Shown piece by piece: positions 44,980 to 54,729 of a stretch of 63,504 nucleotides of DNA. The stretch is from SZUA-230 sp964581095 (lineage in GTDB: Bacteria; Bacteroidota; Bacteroidia; Cytophagales; Cyclobacteriaceae), in assembly GCA_964581095.1 (NCBI GenBank), contig CAZONK010000001.1, positions 1 through 63,504 of the forward strand. Reading direction: 5' to 3'. Within the stretch, counting starts at the first letter, position 1, and the number at the start of each line of letters is the position of its first letter. Made by a program: the position numbers and the translations under genes. Under the pieces are notes generated by a model. The model was not told the DNA's origin. It made no database searches and was given only the letters and a program-made list of their open reading frames with translations.

Positions 44980-45054
44980 CGGGATGTGGCGCAGCCCGGT
45001 TAGCGCACCACGTTAGGGACGTGGGGGCCGCTGGTTCGAATCCAGTCATCCCGA
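44980..45054 (+). tRNA. tRNA-Pro (anticodon AGG)
   Basis: Complete 75-nt cloverleaf: acceptor CGGGATG/CATCCCG with the C1-G72 pair typical of bacterial proline tRNAs, D stem GCGC/GCGC, anticodon stem CCACG/CGTGG with loop TTAGGGA, T stem GCTGG/CCAGT. The anticodon is AGG with G37, fitting Pro. A34 in a proline tRNA is unusual for bacteria, which normally use GGG, UGG and CGG. No CCA is encoded. A terminator follows. Confidence 0.88.
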
Positions 45055-45058
45055 CTTC

Positions 45059-45096
45059 GCCCATCTGATTTCTACTAGAATGAAGGTGGGCTTTTT
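45059..45096 (+). terminator. tRNA-Pro terminator
   Basis: GCCCATC (45059-45065) pairs with GGTGGGC (45085-45091, one G-T pair), followed by TTTTT. Confidence 0.75.
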
Positions 45097-45133
45097 CCTT
45101 CCTATTTTTTCCAATTTATCTTTGCTGAGCTTC

Positions 45134-45198
45134 GTCGGGCAGGCCCGACACTGAAGCAGAAAGCCATTGACGAAGTTGATGGCTTTCTGCTTCAGTGT
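45134..45198. repeat. REP-like palindromes with a 20-bp perfect stem
   Basis: GTCGGGC-AG-GCCCGAC (45134-45149) is followed by a perfect 20-bp inverted repeat (45148-45167 with 45179-45198, 11-nt loop). There is no T-run, so it is not an intrinsic terminator. The rest of 45055-45352 shows only the tRNA terminator and, at 45331-45338, a -7 box TATTTTTG for the next gene. Confidence 0.75.
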
Positions 45199-45352
45199 AT
45201 ACCACCTACTCATGTATTACCGACCAAAGTGAGGTAGAGCTTATCCAGTCACCCGATAATAGACAAACTAGTATTTGATATTACTCCTTTACTAACTAGC
45301 ATATTATGCACCCATTCGCTCTAAATCACTTATTTTTGTAGTCTTCTGACCC

Positions 45353-47968
45353 ATGAAACCAATAACAGTACTTCCCATAATTTTTGCATTGTTCAGCAGT
45401 TTCCTTGTTATGTCACAGGCCAAAAGGGCTTTGAACAATATTGAAAAAGAGAAATTTGAACAAGCGGAAACGCTCCTTTACAAAACCATTCAGAAAGACA
45501 GTATCAATGCCGGAGAAAAGTATGCCCTTTCTATTCTTTACTTTTCAGATAAATATCCTGGCTTTGATGTTGACAGTGCATACCTCTATATTCTCCAGGG
45601 CCTTGAAGAATATGGTTATATGGATTTAAAGGAAAAAGAGAAGCTACATAAAGATGACATTGATTCGATATTAATGCTAAATCAAAAGTCATTGATTGAA
45701 AATTATGCATTTGTCCTCGCGAAACAAAGTGATCGGCAGTTAGACTATGAAGTCTATATTCAAAAATTTACAACCTCATCAAAATATGACTCGGCCGTAT
45801 GGTATCGAAATTTAAGGGCTTATGAAAAAGCTCAGAGTATCAATACATGGGAAGCATATAAACAGTATATGACTGATTACCCAAACGCTGAATTATATCA
45901 TGATGCAAAAACTAATTATGAAAAATTGATTTATGAAGAGAAAACAAATGATGGAAAATTGGCATCCTATAAAAATTTCCTCACAGATTTTCCTTTTACA
46001 CCCTACAGGGAAATTGTAGAAAGGGAAATATTTAAAATAGCTACAGGAGATCATTCCATAGGAAGTTATGAGCAGTTCATTGATGAATATCCCGAAAGTA
46101 AATCATCAAAAGTTGCTGCCACACGAATTTATTTTGAAAACCCGGACATTGCATTCTCAGGTGTTGCTAAAACCTACCTCAATAAAGATTCAATCCAAAC
46201 CCTGTTAGAAAGGGAAAAGGAGCCTCTTTTCATAACATTTAAAGATCCGTACTATGTATTTAATTCACCTTCCGGATACGAAATCAAACTTAACATAACC
46301 AGGGTACTACCGGAATATCTGTGCAGGATAGTGACAGATAAATTATTACTAACTACGATTGACTCTACTACATCAATTATTAATAAAAACGGTGCAAATA
46401 TTTTCCAAAAACCAGGGATGGAAAGAATCTTCGATTTTGGTGATGGAATTATCTCCTATAGAATCAATAGCAGGTATGGCCTCATTTTTTATGATGGTGA
46501 GGAGATATCAAAGCCTGTTTATGACAGTGTTAAACTTATCCAGCGCCAGTATATCGCTTACTTGCAAAATAAGAAATGGGGTTTACTTTCAATAAATGGC
46601 ATTGAAATGACCAAACCTGTATTTGATGAAATTGATAATGCAGGAGTACTAATAAAACTGACCTCAAAGAACAGGTTTGACCTGATACCTCCCAATTACC
46701 TTATTCCTCTCCTTGATGGTGAAGAAAACACTTTTAATTTTCAATACACAGATATAGAATTGCTGAATAACGATCTGATAATAACATATAAAGATGATGA
46801 TGAAGGACTAATAACAAATGAATTGCGACCAATCCTCAATTTAGCAAAGCAGGAAATTACCATTCTTGATATGGGAATTCTTGTGGAGCAAGATAATCGA
46901 TATCGCATTCTATCCAGAGAGCCCCTTATCAATCCTTCAGATATATTTAATTCAATTGATTACAATGATCAATGGCTTGCCGTAAAAGAAAAAGAAGGCT
47001 GGAAAATCATTTCACAAAGTGAGGACCAGGTTATTGAGGATTCAGCTGACTCAATTAACATTCTAAATTCTACAACGATTCTCATTTACAAAAATGACAC
47101 AACAATTTTATACTTTTCAAATAACAAAAAAGTTTTGCTGCCTCCAGGGAGTAACTATTCCATCTTTTCTGCACCACCAATCGCGGATACAAAACCCATC
47201 AACTATTACCTGATTCAGGATGGAGCTATTAAAACTTTGTTCAATAGCTCCGCGGATACAGTAACACTTCCTGAAAAATATAATTCTTTGTCCGCGATTG
47301 GAAATGAATACCTCGTTTACTCATACAAAAAGAAGAAAGGCCTTCTTGATTCCAATGGAAATACACTTTTAGAACCGGATTATGATGGAATTGCAAATTA
47401 TAAAGATGGTAGTATCACTATTTTAGATGATGGGAAACTTGGGTTATACAATCTTTCAAAAGAAATATCCATTCCACCAATATATAACCGCTCATTGGTA
47501 TTTTATAATGATTCGTTGCTGATCGCGCATAAGGATGATTCATTTGGCCTGATAAATAGTGATAATGAAGAATTCCTTTCATTCAAATATTCAAATATTT
47601 CCTATTTTAATGATTCGGTTGCATGGGTATCAGATAGTAGTACCTGGCACCTTATGAATATCTATACCCATGATGTAATCCTCCAAAATGTAGTGTCCTA
47701 TCATCAAAGCCCGGATACCGGGAAAGAATACTCGCTTTTTACTACAACGAAAGGAATGGGAATGATAAACTCAAAAAATGGCATGGTTATTAACGGTACA
47801 TATACAGATATAAGAAATATCGGGAGTTTAAATGAACCGTTTTTTTATTCAGAGTTGTTTGTAAATGAAGCTTCACTATATATTGCAATAATTTATAATG
47901 CAAAAGGAAACATCATATCCAGAAACGCATATACAGAGGAAGAATATGAAAAAGTAATTTGTGAATAA
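45353..47968 (+). CDS. WG-repeat secreted protein
   Basis: Protein of 871 aa with a signal peptide (about 1-22). The N-terminal 250 aa are helical, with TPR-like character (YKQYMTDYPNAELYHDAKTNYEKL). From about 350 onward there are KW/WG-type repeats such as RYGLIFYDGEEISKPVYDSV, KWGLLSINGIEMTKPVFDEI and KKGLLDSNGNTLLEPDYDGI, which build a beta-propeller-like structure of unknown binding role. It stands alone behind its own promoter and precedes a phosphatase gene by 39 bp. Confidence 0.82.
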   Translation: MKPITVLPIIFALFSSFLVMSQAKRALNNIEKEKFEQAETLLYKTIQKDSINAGEKYALSILYFSDKYPGFDVDSAYLYILQGLEEYGYMDLKEKEKLHKDDIDSILMLNQKSLIENYAFVLAKQSDRQLDYEVYIQKFTTSSKYDSAVWYRNLRAYEKAQSINTWEAYKQYMTDYPNAELYHDAKTNYEKLIYEEKTNDGKLASYKNFLTDFPFTPYREIVEREIFKIATGDHSIGSYEQFIDEYPESKSSKVAATRIYFENPDIAFSGVAKTYLNKDSIQTLLEREKEPLFITFKDPYYVFNSPSGYEIKLNITRVLPEYLCRIVTDKLLLTTIDSTTSIINKNGANIFQKPGMERIFDFGDGIISYRINSRYGLIFYDGEEISKPVYDSVKLIQRQYIAYLQNKKWGLLSINGIEMTKPVFDEIDNAGVLIKLTSKNRFDLIPPNYLIPLLDGEENTFNFQYTDIELLNNDLIITYKDDDEGLITNELRPILNLAKQEITILDMGILVEQDNRYRILSREPLINPSDIFNSIDYNDQWLAVKEKEGWKIISQSEDQVIEDSADSINILNSTTILIYKNDTTILYFSNNKKVLLPPGSNYSIFSAPPIADTKPINYYLIQDGAIKTLFNSSADTVTLPEKYNSLSAIGNEYLVYSYKKKKGLLDSNGNTLLEPDYDGIANYKDGSITILDDGKLGLYNLSKEISIPPIYNRSLVFYNDSLLIAHKDDSFGLINSDNEEFLSFKYSNISYFNDSVAWVSDSSTWHLMNIYTHDVILQNVVSYHQSPDTGKEYSLFTTTKGMGMINSKNGMVINGTYTDIRNIGSLNEPFFYSELFVNEASLYIAIIYNAKGNIISRNAYTEEEYEKVICE

Positions 47969-48007
47969 TAGTAATATTCCTATTATTGATTTCCAATTTA
48001 AATTATC

Positions 48008-49897
48008 ATGAAAACATTATCAGCATTATTGACCTTGGTTTTTATTCCATTTATTTCATTTGCGCAAATTGATAGTCTTGTAAATGTCTCTTTGGTCCAT
48101 ACAAATATTGTTTATGACACCATCAATGGCAGGCAGTATATAAAAACAGAATCTGGTTTTGCAGAAGAAGTATCAATCCCACATAAATACTCATTGGATC
48201 AAATGAAAGGAAATATTGCCGGAACTGCCGCCGGATTATTTTTTGATTTTGGGAAGGAAAGTCTTAACGGTAAACTTATGTATGGCTTTATTCCCAATGG
48301 TGATTCGAAACATCCTCATCCCGTTTATTTTAGAACTCCTGCTGATATATTACAAGGCAAAGCAAGTATTAATATTAAGTACTCGCTCAGCAAAACATAT
48401 GATATGGTGGGGTGGGAAAAATCAGGGACAGGAACAATCGGATATCGGGTTATAGCTGAGGACGGGAGTATGTTGTATGATGGAGTAGTTACTTTTAAAG
48501 GAACTGGCCCCTTCGAGGTTGCACCCACTGTTATTGAAGGCCCGTTTATAAACCTGCTGACATCAGAAGGAGCTACAATATCATTTGAAACAAACCAGCC
48601 GATAGTTGCAGAAATTATTGTGGGGGATAAAACCTTTAAAACGGGATCTGCTGCAAATCACCATGAAATTAAAATAAAGGGCCTTTCCGCAGATACCCCC
48701 TACGATTACATACTAAAATATGGGGACATTAACGAAAAGTATCAATTCAGGACAGCCCCGGATAATGGATCAAAGACTAAATTCACATTCGCTTATGCAA
48801 GTGACTCCCGATCAGGAAATGGAGGTGGCGAGCGCAATATTTTTGGTTCAAACTCCTATATCATGAAGAAAATTATGGCGCTGGCGATGTATAAAGATGC
48901 ACGCTTCATGCAATTTACAGGTGACCTTATCACCGGGTATCAAACCAATGAAGGAGATATGAAACTTCAATATGCCAATTGGAAGCGAGCGATAGAACCT
49001 TTTGCACATTACTTCCCGGTAGTTGCAGCAATGGGCAATCATGAAGCATTTATGCGCATGTTTAAGAACGGGAATACAACTTACATGATTGACCACTACC
49101 CCTATGATGAAGCATCAGCAGAAGCAATATTTAGTAATCAGTTTGTTAACCCCTTGAATGGACCTGACAGTGAAGATGGAGCCTCATATGATCCCAGTTT
49201 AACCAGAACTGATTTCCCTAGCTATAAAGAAAATGTGTTTTATTACACTTATGACAATGTAGCTATGGTTGTATTAAATTCTGACTATTGGTATTCACCA
49301 AGCACCAATACCATACCTCAAATCGGAGGCGGTTTGCATGGATATATTATGGATAATCAGACAAAATGGTTGAAGAAGACTTTAAAATCACTCGAAAAAA
49401 ATGATGAAATCGATCATATTTTTATCACAGAACATACACCGTTTTTCCCTAATGGCGGGCACGTTGGAGATGATATGTGGTACAGGGGAAATAATGAAAA
49501 GCGACCCTGGGTTGCTGGGAAACCGCTTAAAAAAGGGATTATCGAACGCAGGGATGAGTTGTTGGATTTGCTAATAAACCAAAGCTCAAAAGTAGTAGCT
49601 ATTCTTTCGGGAGATGAACATAACTATTGCAAAACTGAAATTGGCCCAGAAACAATTATATATGATGAAAAATGGGAAGGTAAAAAACTGGAGCTAAAGA
49701 GAACAATTTTTCAAATCAATAATGGAGCTGCCGGTGCACCCTATTATGCACAGGAGCAAACACCCTGGACACCTTATACAAGTAGCTTCACAACCCAGAA
49801 CGCCCTCGTATTCTTCCACGTCAATGGTGATAAGATAAAGATGGAAGTTATGAATCCTGATACGCTTGAACTAATCGAAACTTTTGATTTGAAGTAA
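48008..49897 (+). CDS. Secreted purple-acid-phosphatase-like metallophosphoesterase
   Basis: Protein of 629 aa with a signal peptide (1-19). A central fibronectin-like domain (about 180-250) precedes a calcineurin-like phosphoesterase domain. Metal-site motifs are ASDSRSGNGGG (near 262), TGDLITGY (near 303), AMGNHEAF (near 345) and GDEHNYC (near 535). The layout is that of purple acid phosphatases acting on phosphate esters outside the cytosol. It may share a transcript with the DoxX-like gene 6 bp downstream. Confidence 0.87.
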   Translation: MKTLSALLTLVFIPFISFAQIDSLVNVSLVHTNIVYDTINGRQYIKTESGFAEEVSIPHKYSLDQMKGNIAGTAAGLFFDFGKESLNGKLMYGFIPNGDSKHPHPVYFRTPADILQGKASINIKYSLSKTYDMVGWEKSGTGTIGYRVIAEDGSMLYDGVVTFKGTGPFEVAPTVIEGPFINLLTSEGATISFETNQPIVAEIIVGDKTFKTGSAANHHEIKIKGLSADTPYDYILKYGDINEKYQFRTAPDNGSKTKFTFAYASDSRSGNGGGERNIFGSNSYIMKKIMALAMYKDARFMQFTGDLITGYQTNEGDMKLQYANWKRAIEPFAHYFPVVAAMGNHEAFMRMFKNGNTTYMIDHYPYDEASAEAIFSNQFVNPLNGPDSEDGASYDPSLTRTDFPSYKENVFYYTYDNVAMVVLNSDYWYSPSTNTIPQIGGGLHGYIMDNQTKWLKKTLKSLEKNDEIDHIFITEHTPFFPNGGHVGDDMWYRGNNEKRPWVAGKPLKKGIIERRDELLDLLINQSSKVVAILSGDEHNYCKTEIGPETIIYDEKWEGKKLELKRTIFQINNGAAGAPYYAQEQTPWTPYTSSFTTQNALVFFHVNGDKIKMEVMNPDTLELIETFDLK

Positions 49898-49903
49898 TGA
49901 AGA

Positions 49904-50275
49904 ATGAATGTGACAAAGAAAATTGAGTGGATACTGCGGATAGGAGTTTTTGGCACGTTCATGGGCCATGGCATGTTCGCGATATTTTCTAATGCTTCCT
50001 GGATACCATATCTCACCACGGTAGGATTTTCACCGGAATGGGCTGTCAGGATAATGCCTGTTATCGGTGTAATTGATCTGATTGTAGCCTTAGTGGTTCT
50101 TGTCAAACCCTTAAAACCGATTATACTGTATGCAGTGTTTTGGGCTTTTATTACTGCCTTAATACGCCCGATATCCGGTGAATCAATTCTTGCTTTTGTT
50201 GAGCGATCTTCAAATTGGGCAGTCCCCCTTGCTTTGTACTTCCTCATTTTTAACCCGAAAAACAAAAAGCCCTGA
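49904..50275 (+). CDS. DoxX-like membrane protein
   Basis: Protein of 123 aa with four TM helices (about 10-28, 43-62, 70-88, 100-117). GVFGTFMGHGMFAI and the overall four-helix layout resemble the DoxX superfamily. The function of most members is unknown. It starts 6 bp after the phosphatase stop codon. Its last codons lie in a terminator hairpin. Confidence 0.7.
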   Translation: MNVTKKIEWILRIGVFGTFMGHGMFAIFSNASWIPYLTTVGFSPEWAVRIMPVIGVIDLIVALVVLVKPLKPIILYAVFWAFITALIRPISGESILAFVERSSNWAVPLALYFLIFNPKNKKP

Positions 50276-50288
50276 CAATCGCCAGGGC
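50269..50288. terminator. Bidirectional terminator
   Basis: GCCCTG (50269-50274) pairs with CAGGGC (50283-50288). An A-run on the left and a T-rich stretch on the right serve the converging DoxX-like and symporter genes. It overlaps the stop codon of the former. Confidence 0.65.
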
Positions 50289-50320
50289 CTTATTTTAAAT
50301 TTTTATATGAATTACTTCAA

Positions 50321-51730
50321 TCAACCTCCCGAACCAGGAGTGCCAAACAACCCTGTCATATTTAAGAACACAAGACCGATAACGATCGGGCAGACATATT
50401 TGATAAAGAATACCCACATGGTAGAAAACGAGATGGACCCAATCATTGGTTTCGTAAAAAAGTCAGATCCCATCTTGATTTCATCAACAACCCGATCAAT
50501 TTTCATTGCCCATCCAACATATATTGCTGTTGCAAGAGCGACCACCACGATGAACAATGTTCCAAAGTAATAGTCCATAATTCCAAAGAACCCATCTTCA
50601 GTCATACCCCCATCAATCTTAGGGATGGACATACCCGAGAAAAACTCAGATCCCCCAAAAGATAATGCTGAAGGAATACCAACAATAAAAACAAGTATGG
50701 CAACCACCCAGGCTGCTTTTTTCCTACTCCATTTACGCTCATCGATAAAGTAAGATGCAGGTACTTCAAGCATTGAAATTGCAGATGTAAGCGCCGCTAC
50801 CATCAATAATAGAAAGAAAATCGCCCCTACAATATTTCCTCCAGGCATCTGTGAAAACACATCGGGTAAAACCTGGAATACAAGAGCCGGACCTGCAGCC
50901 GGGTCTTTCCCAAACGCAAATACTGCCGGAAATACCATTAAACCTCCTAACAAAGCTACACCGGCATCCATCATGCCAACCCAGAGGCCGGCACTCACAA
51001 TATTGGTGCTTTTTGGTAAGTAAGAGCCATATGTAATCATGATCCCCCAACCGATACTCATCGAAAAGAATGCCTGCCCGAGGGCCGCCAGTACTGTCTG
51101 GCCTGTAATCTTTGAAAAATCAGGGTTCAAATAATATGCTAATCCTGCATCTGCCCCTTCGAGGGTAACTGCTCGTGCTACAACCACAAAAATCAGGAGA
51201 AACAACATGGGCATTAATATTTTTGAAGCTTTCTCAATTCCTCCAGAAACACCCCCTAATACGATGACAACCGTAATCAATAGGAATATAGCTGAAAGGC
51301 CAATGGCCATCCCGGGTTCCGCAGCAAAATCTGCGAATGGGGTTTGGTTCCCTACAGCGGTTTTAAAAATATAACCAATCGTCCATCCGGCTATAACGCT
51401 ATAGTAAGTAAGAACAAAAAAACTGACAAGAATTGCCAGCAGCGCCCCAATAAATAACCAGAATTTGTTTGACCCTGTCTTTTTAAATGCACCTATTGGG
51501 TTTTTCCCGGTCAATCGGCCAAGACCGATTTCATTAAATAATAAAGGTGCCCCAATAAGGATCACGCACAATATATACACAAACACAAAGGCACCACCAC
51601 CATTCTGGCCGGTGATATAAGGAAACCTCCAGATATTACCAAGCCCTACCGCCGAACCGGCTGCAGCCATGATAAAACCAAACGATGATCCCCATTCTCC
51701 CCTGTCTTCTGAGCTTGGGCTAACAGACAT
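50321..51730 (-). CDS. Neurotransmitter:sodium symporter-family transporter
   Basis: Inner-membrane sodium-coupled transporter of 469 aa, LeuT fold, with about 11-12 TM helices. The N-terminal motif WGSSFGFIMAAAGSAVGLGN and IWRFPYITGQNGGGAFV are the sodium and substrate site of the family. It probably imports an amino acid. The C-terminus is short and ends in GTPGSGG. It is monocistronic. Confidence 0.92.
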   Translation of the reverse strand: MSVSPSSEDRGEWGSSFGFIMAAAGSAVGLGNIWRFPYITGQNGGGAFVFVYILCVILIGAPLLFNEIGLGRLTGKNPIGAFKKTGSNKFWLFIGALLAILVSFFVLTYYSVIAGWTIGYIFKTAVGNQTPFADFAAEPGMAIGLSAIFLLITVVIVLGGVSGGIEKASKILMPMLFLLIFVVVARAVTLEGADAGLAYYLNPDFSKITGQTVLAALGQAFFSMSIGWGIMITYGSYLPKSTNIVSAGLWVGMMDAGVALLGGLMVFPAVFAFGKDPAAGPALVFQVLPDVFSQMPGGNIVGAIFFLLLMVAALTSAISMLEVPASYFIDERKWSRKKAAWVVAILVFIVGIPSALSFGGSEFFSGMSIPKIDGGMTEDGFFGIMDYYFGTLFIVVVALATAIYVGWAMKIDRVVDEIKMGSDFFTKPMIGSISFSTMWVFFIKYVCPIVIGLVFLNMTGLFGTPGSGG

Positions 51731-51835
51731 AGTATTAAAAGTTTAAGTTAATTAAGGTTAATTGATTCAGGTTTTTCGGGAACCCCCGATTTAAAGTCAC
51801 CAAGAATAGTACAATTTTTCCAATAATACCAATAT

Positions 51836-52738
51836 TTAAGGACGAATGGATTGGACTTGTTTTGCAACTGTTTCAATGCCCTTTTCAAAAGATTGTGGAT
51901 GATATCCCAAAACTGTTCTGGCTTTACTAATATCAAATCCCGTACGCATTGGACGCTTAGCAGGTTGTGTAAAAATCGTTGAATCTGTTTTTTGTATAAG
52001 TGATTTATCAAGACCAAAATAATCGGCAGTTTTCAATGCCATTTGATAAGGCGTAAGATAGTCCTTGCCTGAAATATTAAAAATTCCTGTTTGTTTTTGA
52101 TCAACAATTCTGAAACAACCGTCAGCCAGGTCTTCGGCCAAAGTAGGTGTTCGCCATTGGTCATCCACCACATTTATCTTTTTACCTTCCTGCAGGCTGT
52201 TTTTGACCCACAATATGATATTTGACCTGCTCATGTCCTCAACAATTCCATACACGAGGACAGTTCTGGCAATTGCCCAGGGAATTTTACTATTCATTAC
52301 AATACGTTCAGCTTCTAGCTTTGTCTCACCATAGTAATTAACCGGTGATGCCTGTTGATCCTCATCAAGCATTCCGGTGTTGCCATCAAAAATAAAATCT
52401 GTTGAGAGATATAGAAAAAAGGAGTTCAGTTTTTCCGCAACCTCCACAAGGATTTTAACGGAGGTAACGTTTGATAAAAAGCAATTTTCCTTATTGAGTT
52501 CACACTCATCTACATTTGTCATTGCAGCCGTATGAATAACCGCATCCGGTTTAAAATCATTGAATACATCCTCAACATTTTTCAGATTAGAAATATCCAA
52601 TTCCTGGTAACCAGCAGGATATTTGAAACGTTTTTTACCACGTCCTGTCGCCAGGAAATCATGGTTGCTATTTTTATGAATATGCCTGACAAGTTTTTGA
52701 CCCAACAGACCATTGGCTCCTGTTAATAATATCCTCAT
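51836..52738 (-). CDS. RmlD-like SDR oxidoreductase
   Basis: NAD(P)-binding protein of 300 aa. Motifs are MRILLTGANGLLGQKLVRHI (Rossmann glycine-rich loop), AAMTNVDECE, LSTDFIFDG and the catalytic YGETK. It resembles dTDP-4-dehydrorhamnose reductase, but no rml genes are near, so the substrate is open. It abuts the peptidyl-prolyl isomerase gene with no spacing, as the last gene of a four-gene unit. Confidence 0.87.
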   Translation of the reverse strand: MRILLTGANGLLGQKLVRHIHKNSNHDFLATGRGKKRFKYPAGYQELDISNLKNVEDVFNDFKPDAVIHTAAMTNVDECELNKENCFLSNVTSVKILVEVAEKLNSFFLYLSTDFIFDGNTGMLDEDQQASPVNYYGETKLEAERIVMNSKIPWAIARTVLVYGIVEDMSRSNIILWVKNSLQEGKKINVVDDQWRTPTLAEDLADGCFRIVDQKQTGIFNISGKDYLTPYQMALKTADYFGLDKSLIQKTDSTIFTQPAKRPMRTGFDISKARTVLGYHPQSFEKGIETVAKQVQSIRP

Positions 52739-53584
52739 CTATTTCTCCTCAGGATATTCAATGCCATAAAGTTTGGCAATTTTTTTCTTTGAAATTTCTT
52801 CAACTGTTACCATCATATAAATGTCCTCAAGGGGTACGTCACCCGGGCCCGTTGATTGCTCCGCAATTTTATCAACAATCTCCAGGCCCTCAACTACTTG
52901 TCCAAACACCGTATATTCCCAATCCAGATGTGGGGAACCACCTATACTTTCATATTTTGAAAGCTGTTCGTCTGTATAGGACTTTTTAACAATTTTCCCA
53001 TATTCAGCTTCAACAATACCGACAGATTCTAATACTTTTTCCCTTACTCCCGCATCATCGTTTACTTGCTGCAACGCAATCAGATCGTTCAACACATCCT
53101 TGTTTTTCCCTTCCTGAAACAGTTGGTTCAGTTTTTGAACACACTGATTATAATAGCTATCCTCAGTAAGTTTTACCAATTCTTCCCTGGAAAACTTCCT
53201 TCCATGAACAATATAAAATTGAGTACCTGAACGTTTTTCAGGATTATTTGTACGGGCACCTGCTAGGGCACCTTTTGTGTGTACCAGGTTGGGCCGAAAT
53301 TCCGCATCAATAAGCGTGTTATCCTTATCCGTTACTCCGGGTAGACGATTCACATCGCCACCCTGCACCATAAATTCCCTAATAACCCGATGAAAGGTTG
53401 TACTGTCATATTTGCCATCCTTTGCAAACTCAATAAATTTAGCTTTATGAAGAGGTGTTTCATCAAATAATACCAGCTTCATATTACCATATTCAGTGGA
53501 GATGGTTACCAGATAATCAGATTCCTCACATGCTGTAATTAGTAAAATGGACAATAGGAAAAGTGTTTTATACAAATATTTCAT
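52739..53584 (-). CDS. Cyclophilin-type peptidyl-prolyl isomerase lipoprotein
   Basis: Lipoprotein of 281 aa (lipobox LLITACEES, C19). The cyclophilin domain is at about 25-265, with FHRVIREFMVQGGD and AGARTNNPEKRSGTQFYIVHG as active-site segments. A helical insertion (about 130-200) splits it. It probably assists protein folding in the periplasm. Its ATG overlaps the holB stop by 1 bp (TAATG). Confidence 0.9.
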   Translation of the reverse strand: MKYLYKTLFLLSILLITACEESDYLVTISTEYGNMKLVLFDETPLHKAKFIEFAKDGKYDSTTFHRVIREFMVQGGDVNRLPGVTDKDNTLIDAEFRPNLVHTKGALAGARTNNPEKRSGTQFYIVHGRKFSREELVKLTEDSYYNQCVQKLNQLFQEGKNKDVLNDLIALQQVNDDAGVREKVLESVGIVEAEYGKIVKKSYTDEQLSKYESIGGSPHLDWEYTVFGQVVEGLEIVDKIAEQSTGPGDVPLEDIYMMVTVEEISKKKIAKLYGIEYPEEK

Positions 53585-54723
53585 TACTGCTTTATTTTTT
53601 GTGTTGACTTAAATATATCAGATATTAAAATGGATAAGTTCAGGAATTCAATTTTAGCATTTGCATTCCTTTCAAGGTGATACATAGATGCACCCATTGC
53701 ATCAAAAATGCTACCTATCTTTTCTTCATCCATAACTTTACTAAAATTCAGTGCAAATGTCTCGTCTTCACCGTGTATTCGGCTCAACTCAGGGACTGAT
53801 CCGGTAATCAGGGTCTCACGCATCATACCGATGCTATAGGCAAGCATACTTTTTCTCATTACCTTGTTCATTGCTGCGAACTCTTCTGACAGCTCCACCA
53901 TTCTGGGGTAGACTATCGTGAAACAAACCCTCATCCATTCCCTGAACCATTCATGTGTATTGTCTTCTATTTCCAAAATAACCTTTTGAGCTTCGTGCAG
54001 GCTACCATCTGCAATTCTGGATATACGTTGGGCTTTCTCTTCAGAAATGTCATATTTCCCCACCAATTCAATGCCTATTTCTTCATCCGTAAATTTCCTG
54101 ATATTCATCCGTTGAGTCCGTGAGGTAATCGTTGACAGTAATTGTTCGGCATTGTTGGTTGCAAGTAAAAAAACAGTTTTGTCAGGTGGTTCTTCCAACA
54201 CTTTAAGTAAAGCATTGGCTCCTTCCTTACCCATCCTTTCAGGAAGCCAAATAATAACAATCTTGTATTCGGACTCAAATGACTTTAGCGAGAGACTTTT
54301 AATAATTTCCCTCGTTTCATTCACCGTAATTATTGCTTGTTTATCTTGTCCACCAAATGCAATCGTCCACTCTTCAAGGGTACTATAAATGTTCTCCTTA
54401 ATAAAGCTACGCCACTCTTTAAGAAATTTATTGCTCAGTGCATCTTTTGAAGCTATGCTTTTCGTTCCTGTTACCGGATAAATAAATTGGATATCCGGGT
54501 GGACAAAATTGAAAGATTTTTTACAAGCAGGGCAATCTCCGCAACTCCCCGTTGGCAACCTTTTTAAACAAGTAAGATAGTTGGCAAAGGCGATTGCCAT
54601 TGCAAGGTTCGGGCTCCCTTCAGGTCCGGCAAACAATTGTGCATGGGCAACCTTGTTTTGCGTTACTGTAGAAATGAGGTGTTCTTTCACCTCATTCAGA
54701 CCTGGAATGGTATTAAAGTGCAT
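53584..54723 (-). CDS. holB: DNA polymerase III delta' subunit
   Basis: Clamp-loader subunit of 379 aa. The N-terminal AAA domain has the zinc-type cysteine cluster (CLKRLPTGSCGDCPACKKS). The P-loop is degenerate (AGPEGSPNLAMA), as usual for delta'. EGANALLKVLEEPPDKTVFLLATNN and TSRTQRMNI are the family core. It lies between the sugar nucleotidyltransferase gene (6 bp upstream) and the peptidyl-prolyl isomerase gene. Confidence 0.93.
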   Translation of the reverse strand: MHFNTIPGLNEVKEHLISTVTQNKVAHAQLFAGPEGSPNLAMAIAFANYLTCLKRLPTGSCGDCPACKKSFNFVHPDIQFIYPVTGTKSIASKDALSNKFLKEWRSFIKENIYSTLEEWTIAFGGQDKQAIITVNETREIIKSLSLKSFESEYKIVIIWLPERMGKEGANALLKVLEEPPDKTVFLLATNNAEQLLSTITSRTQRMNIRKFTDEEIGIELVGKYDISEEKAQRISRIADGSLHEAQKVILEIEDNTHEWFREWMRVCFTIVYPRMVELSEEFAAMNKVMRKSMLAYSIGMMRETLITGSVPELSRIHGEDETFALNFSKVMDEEKIGSIFDAMGASMYHLERNANAKIEFLNLSILISDIFKSTQKIKQ

Positions 54724-54729
54724 TAATCG

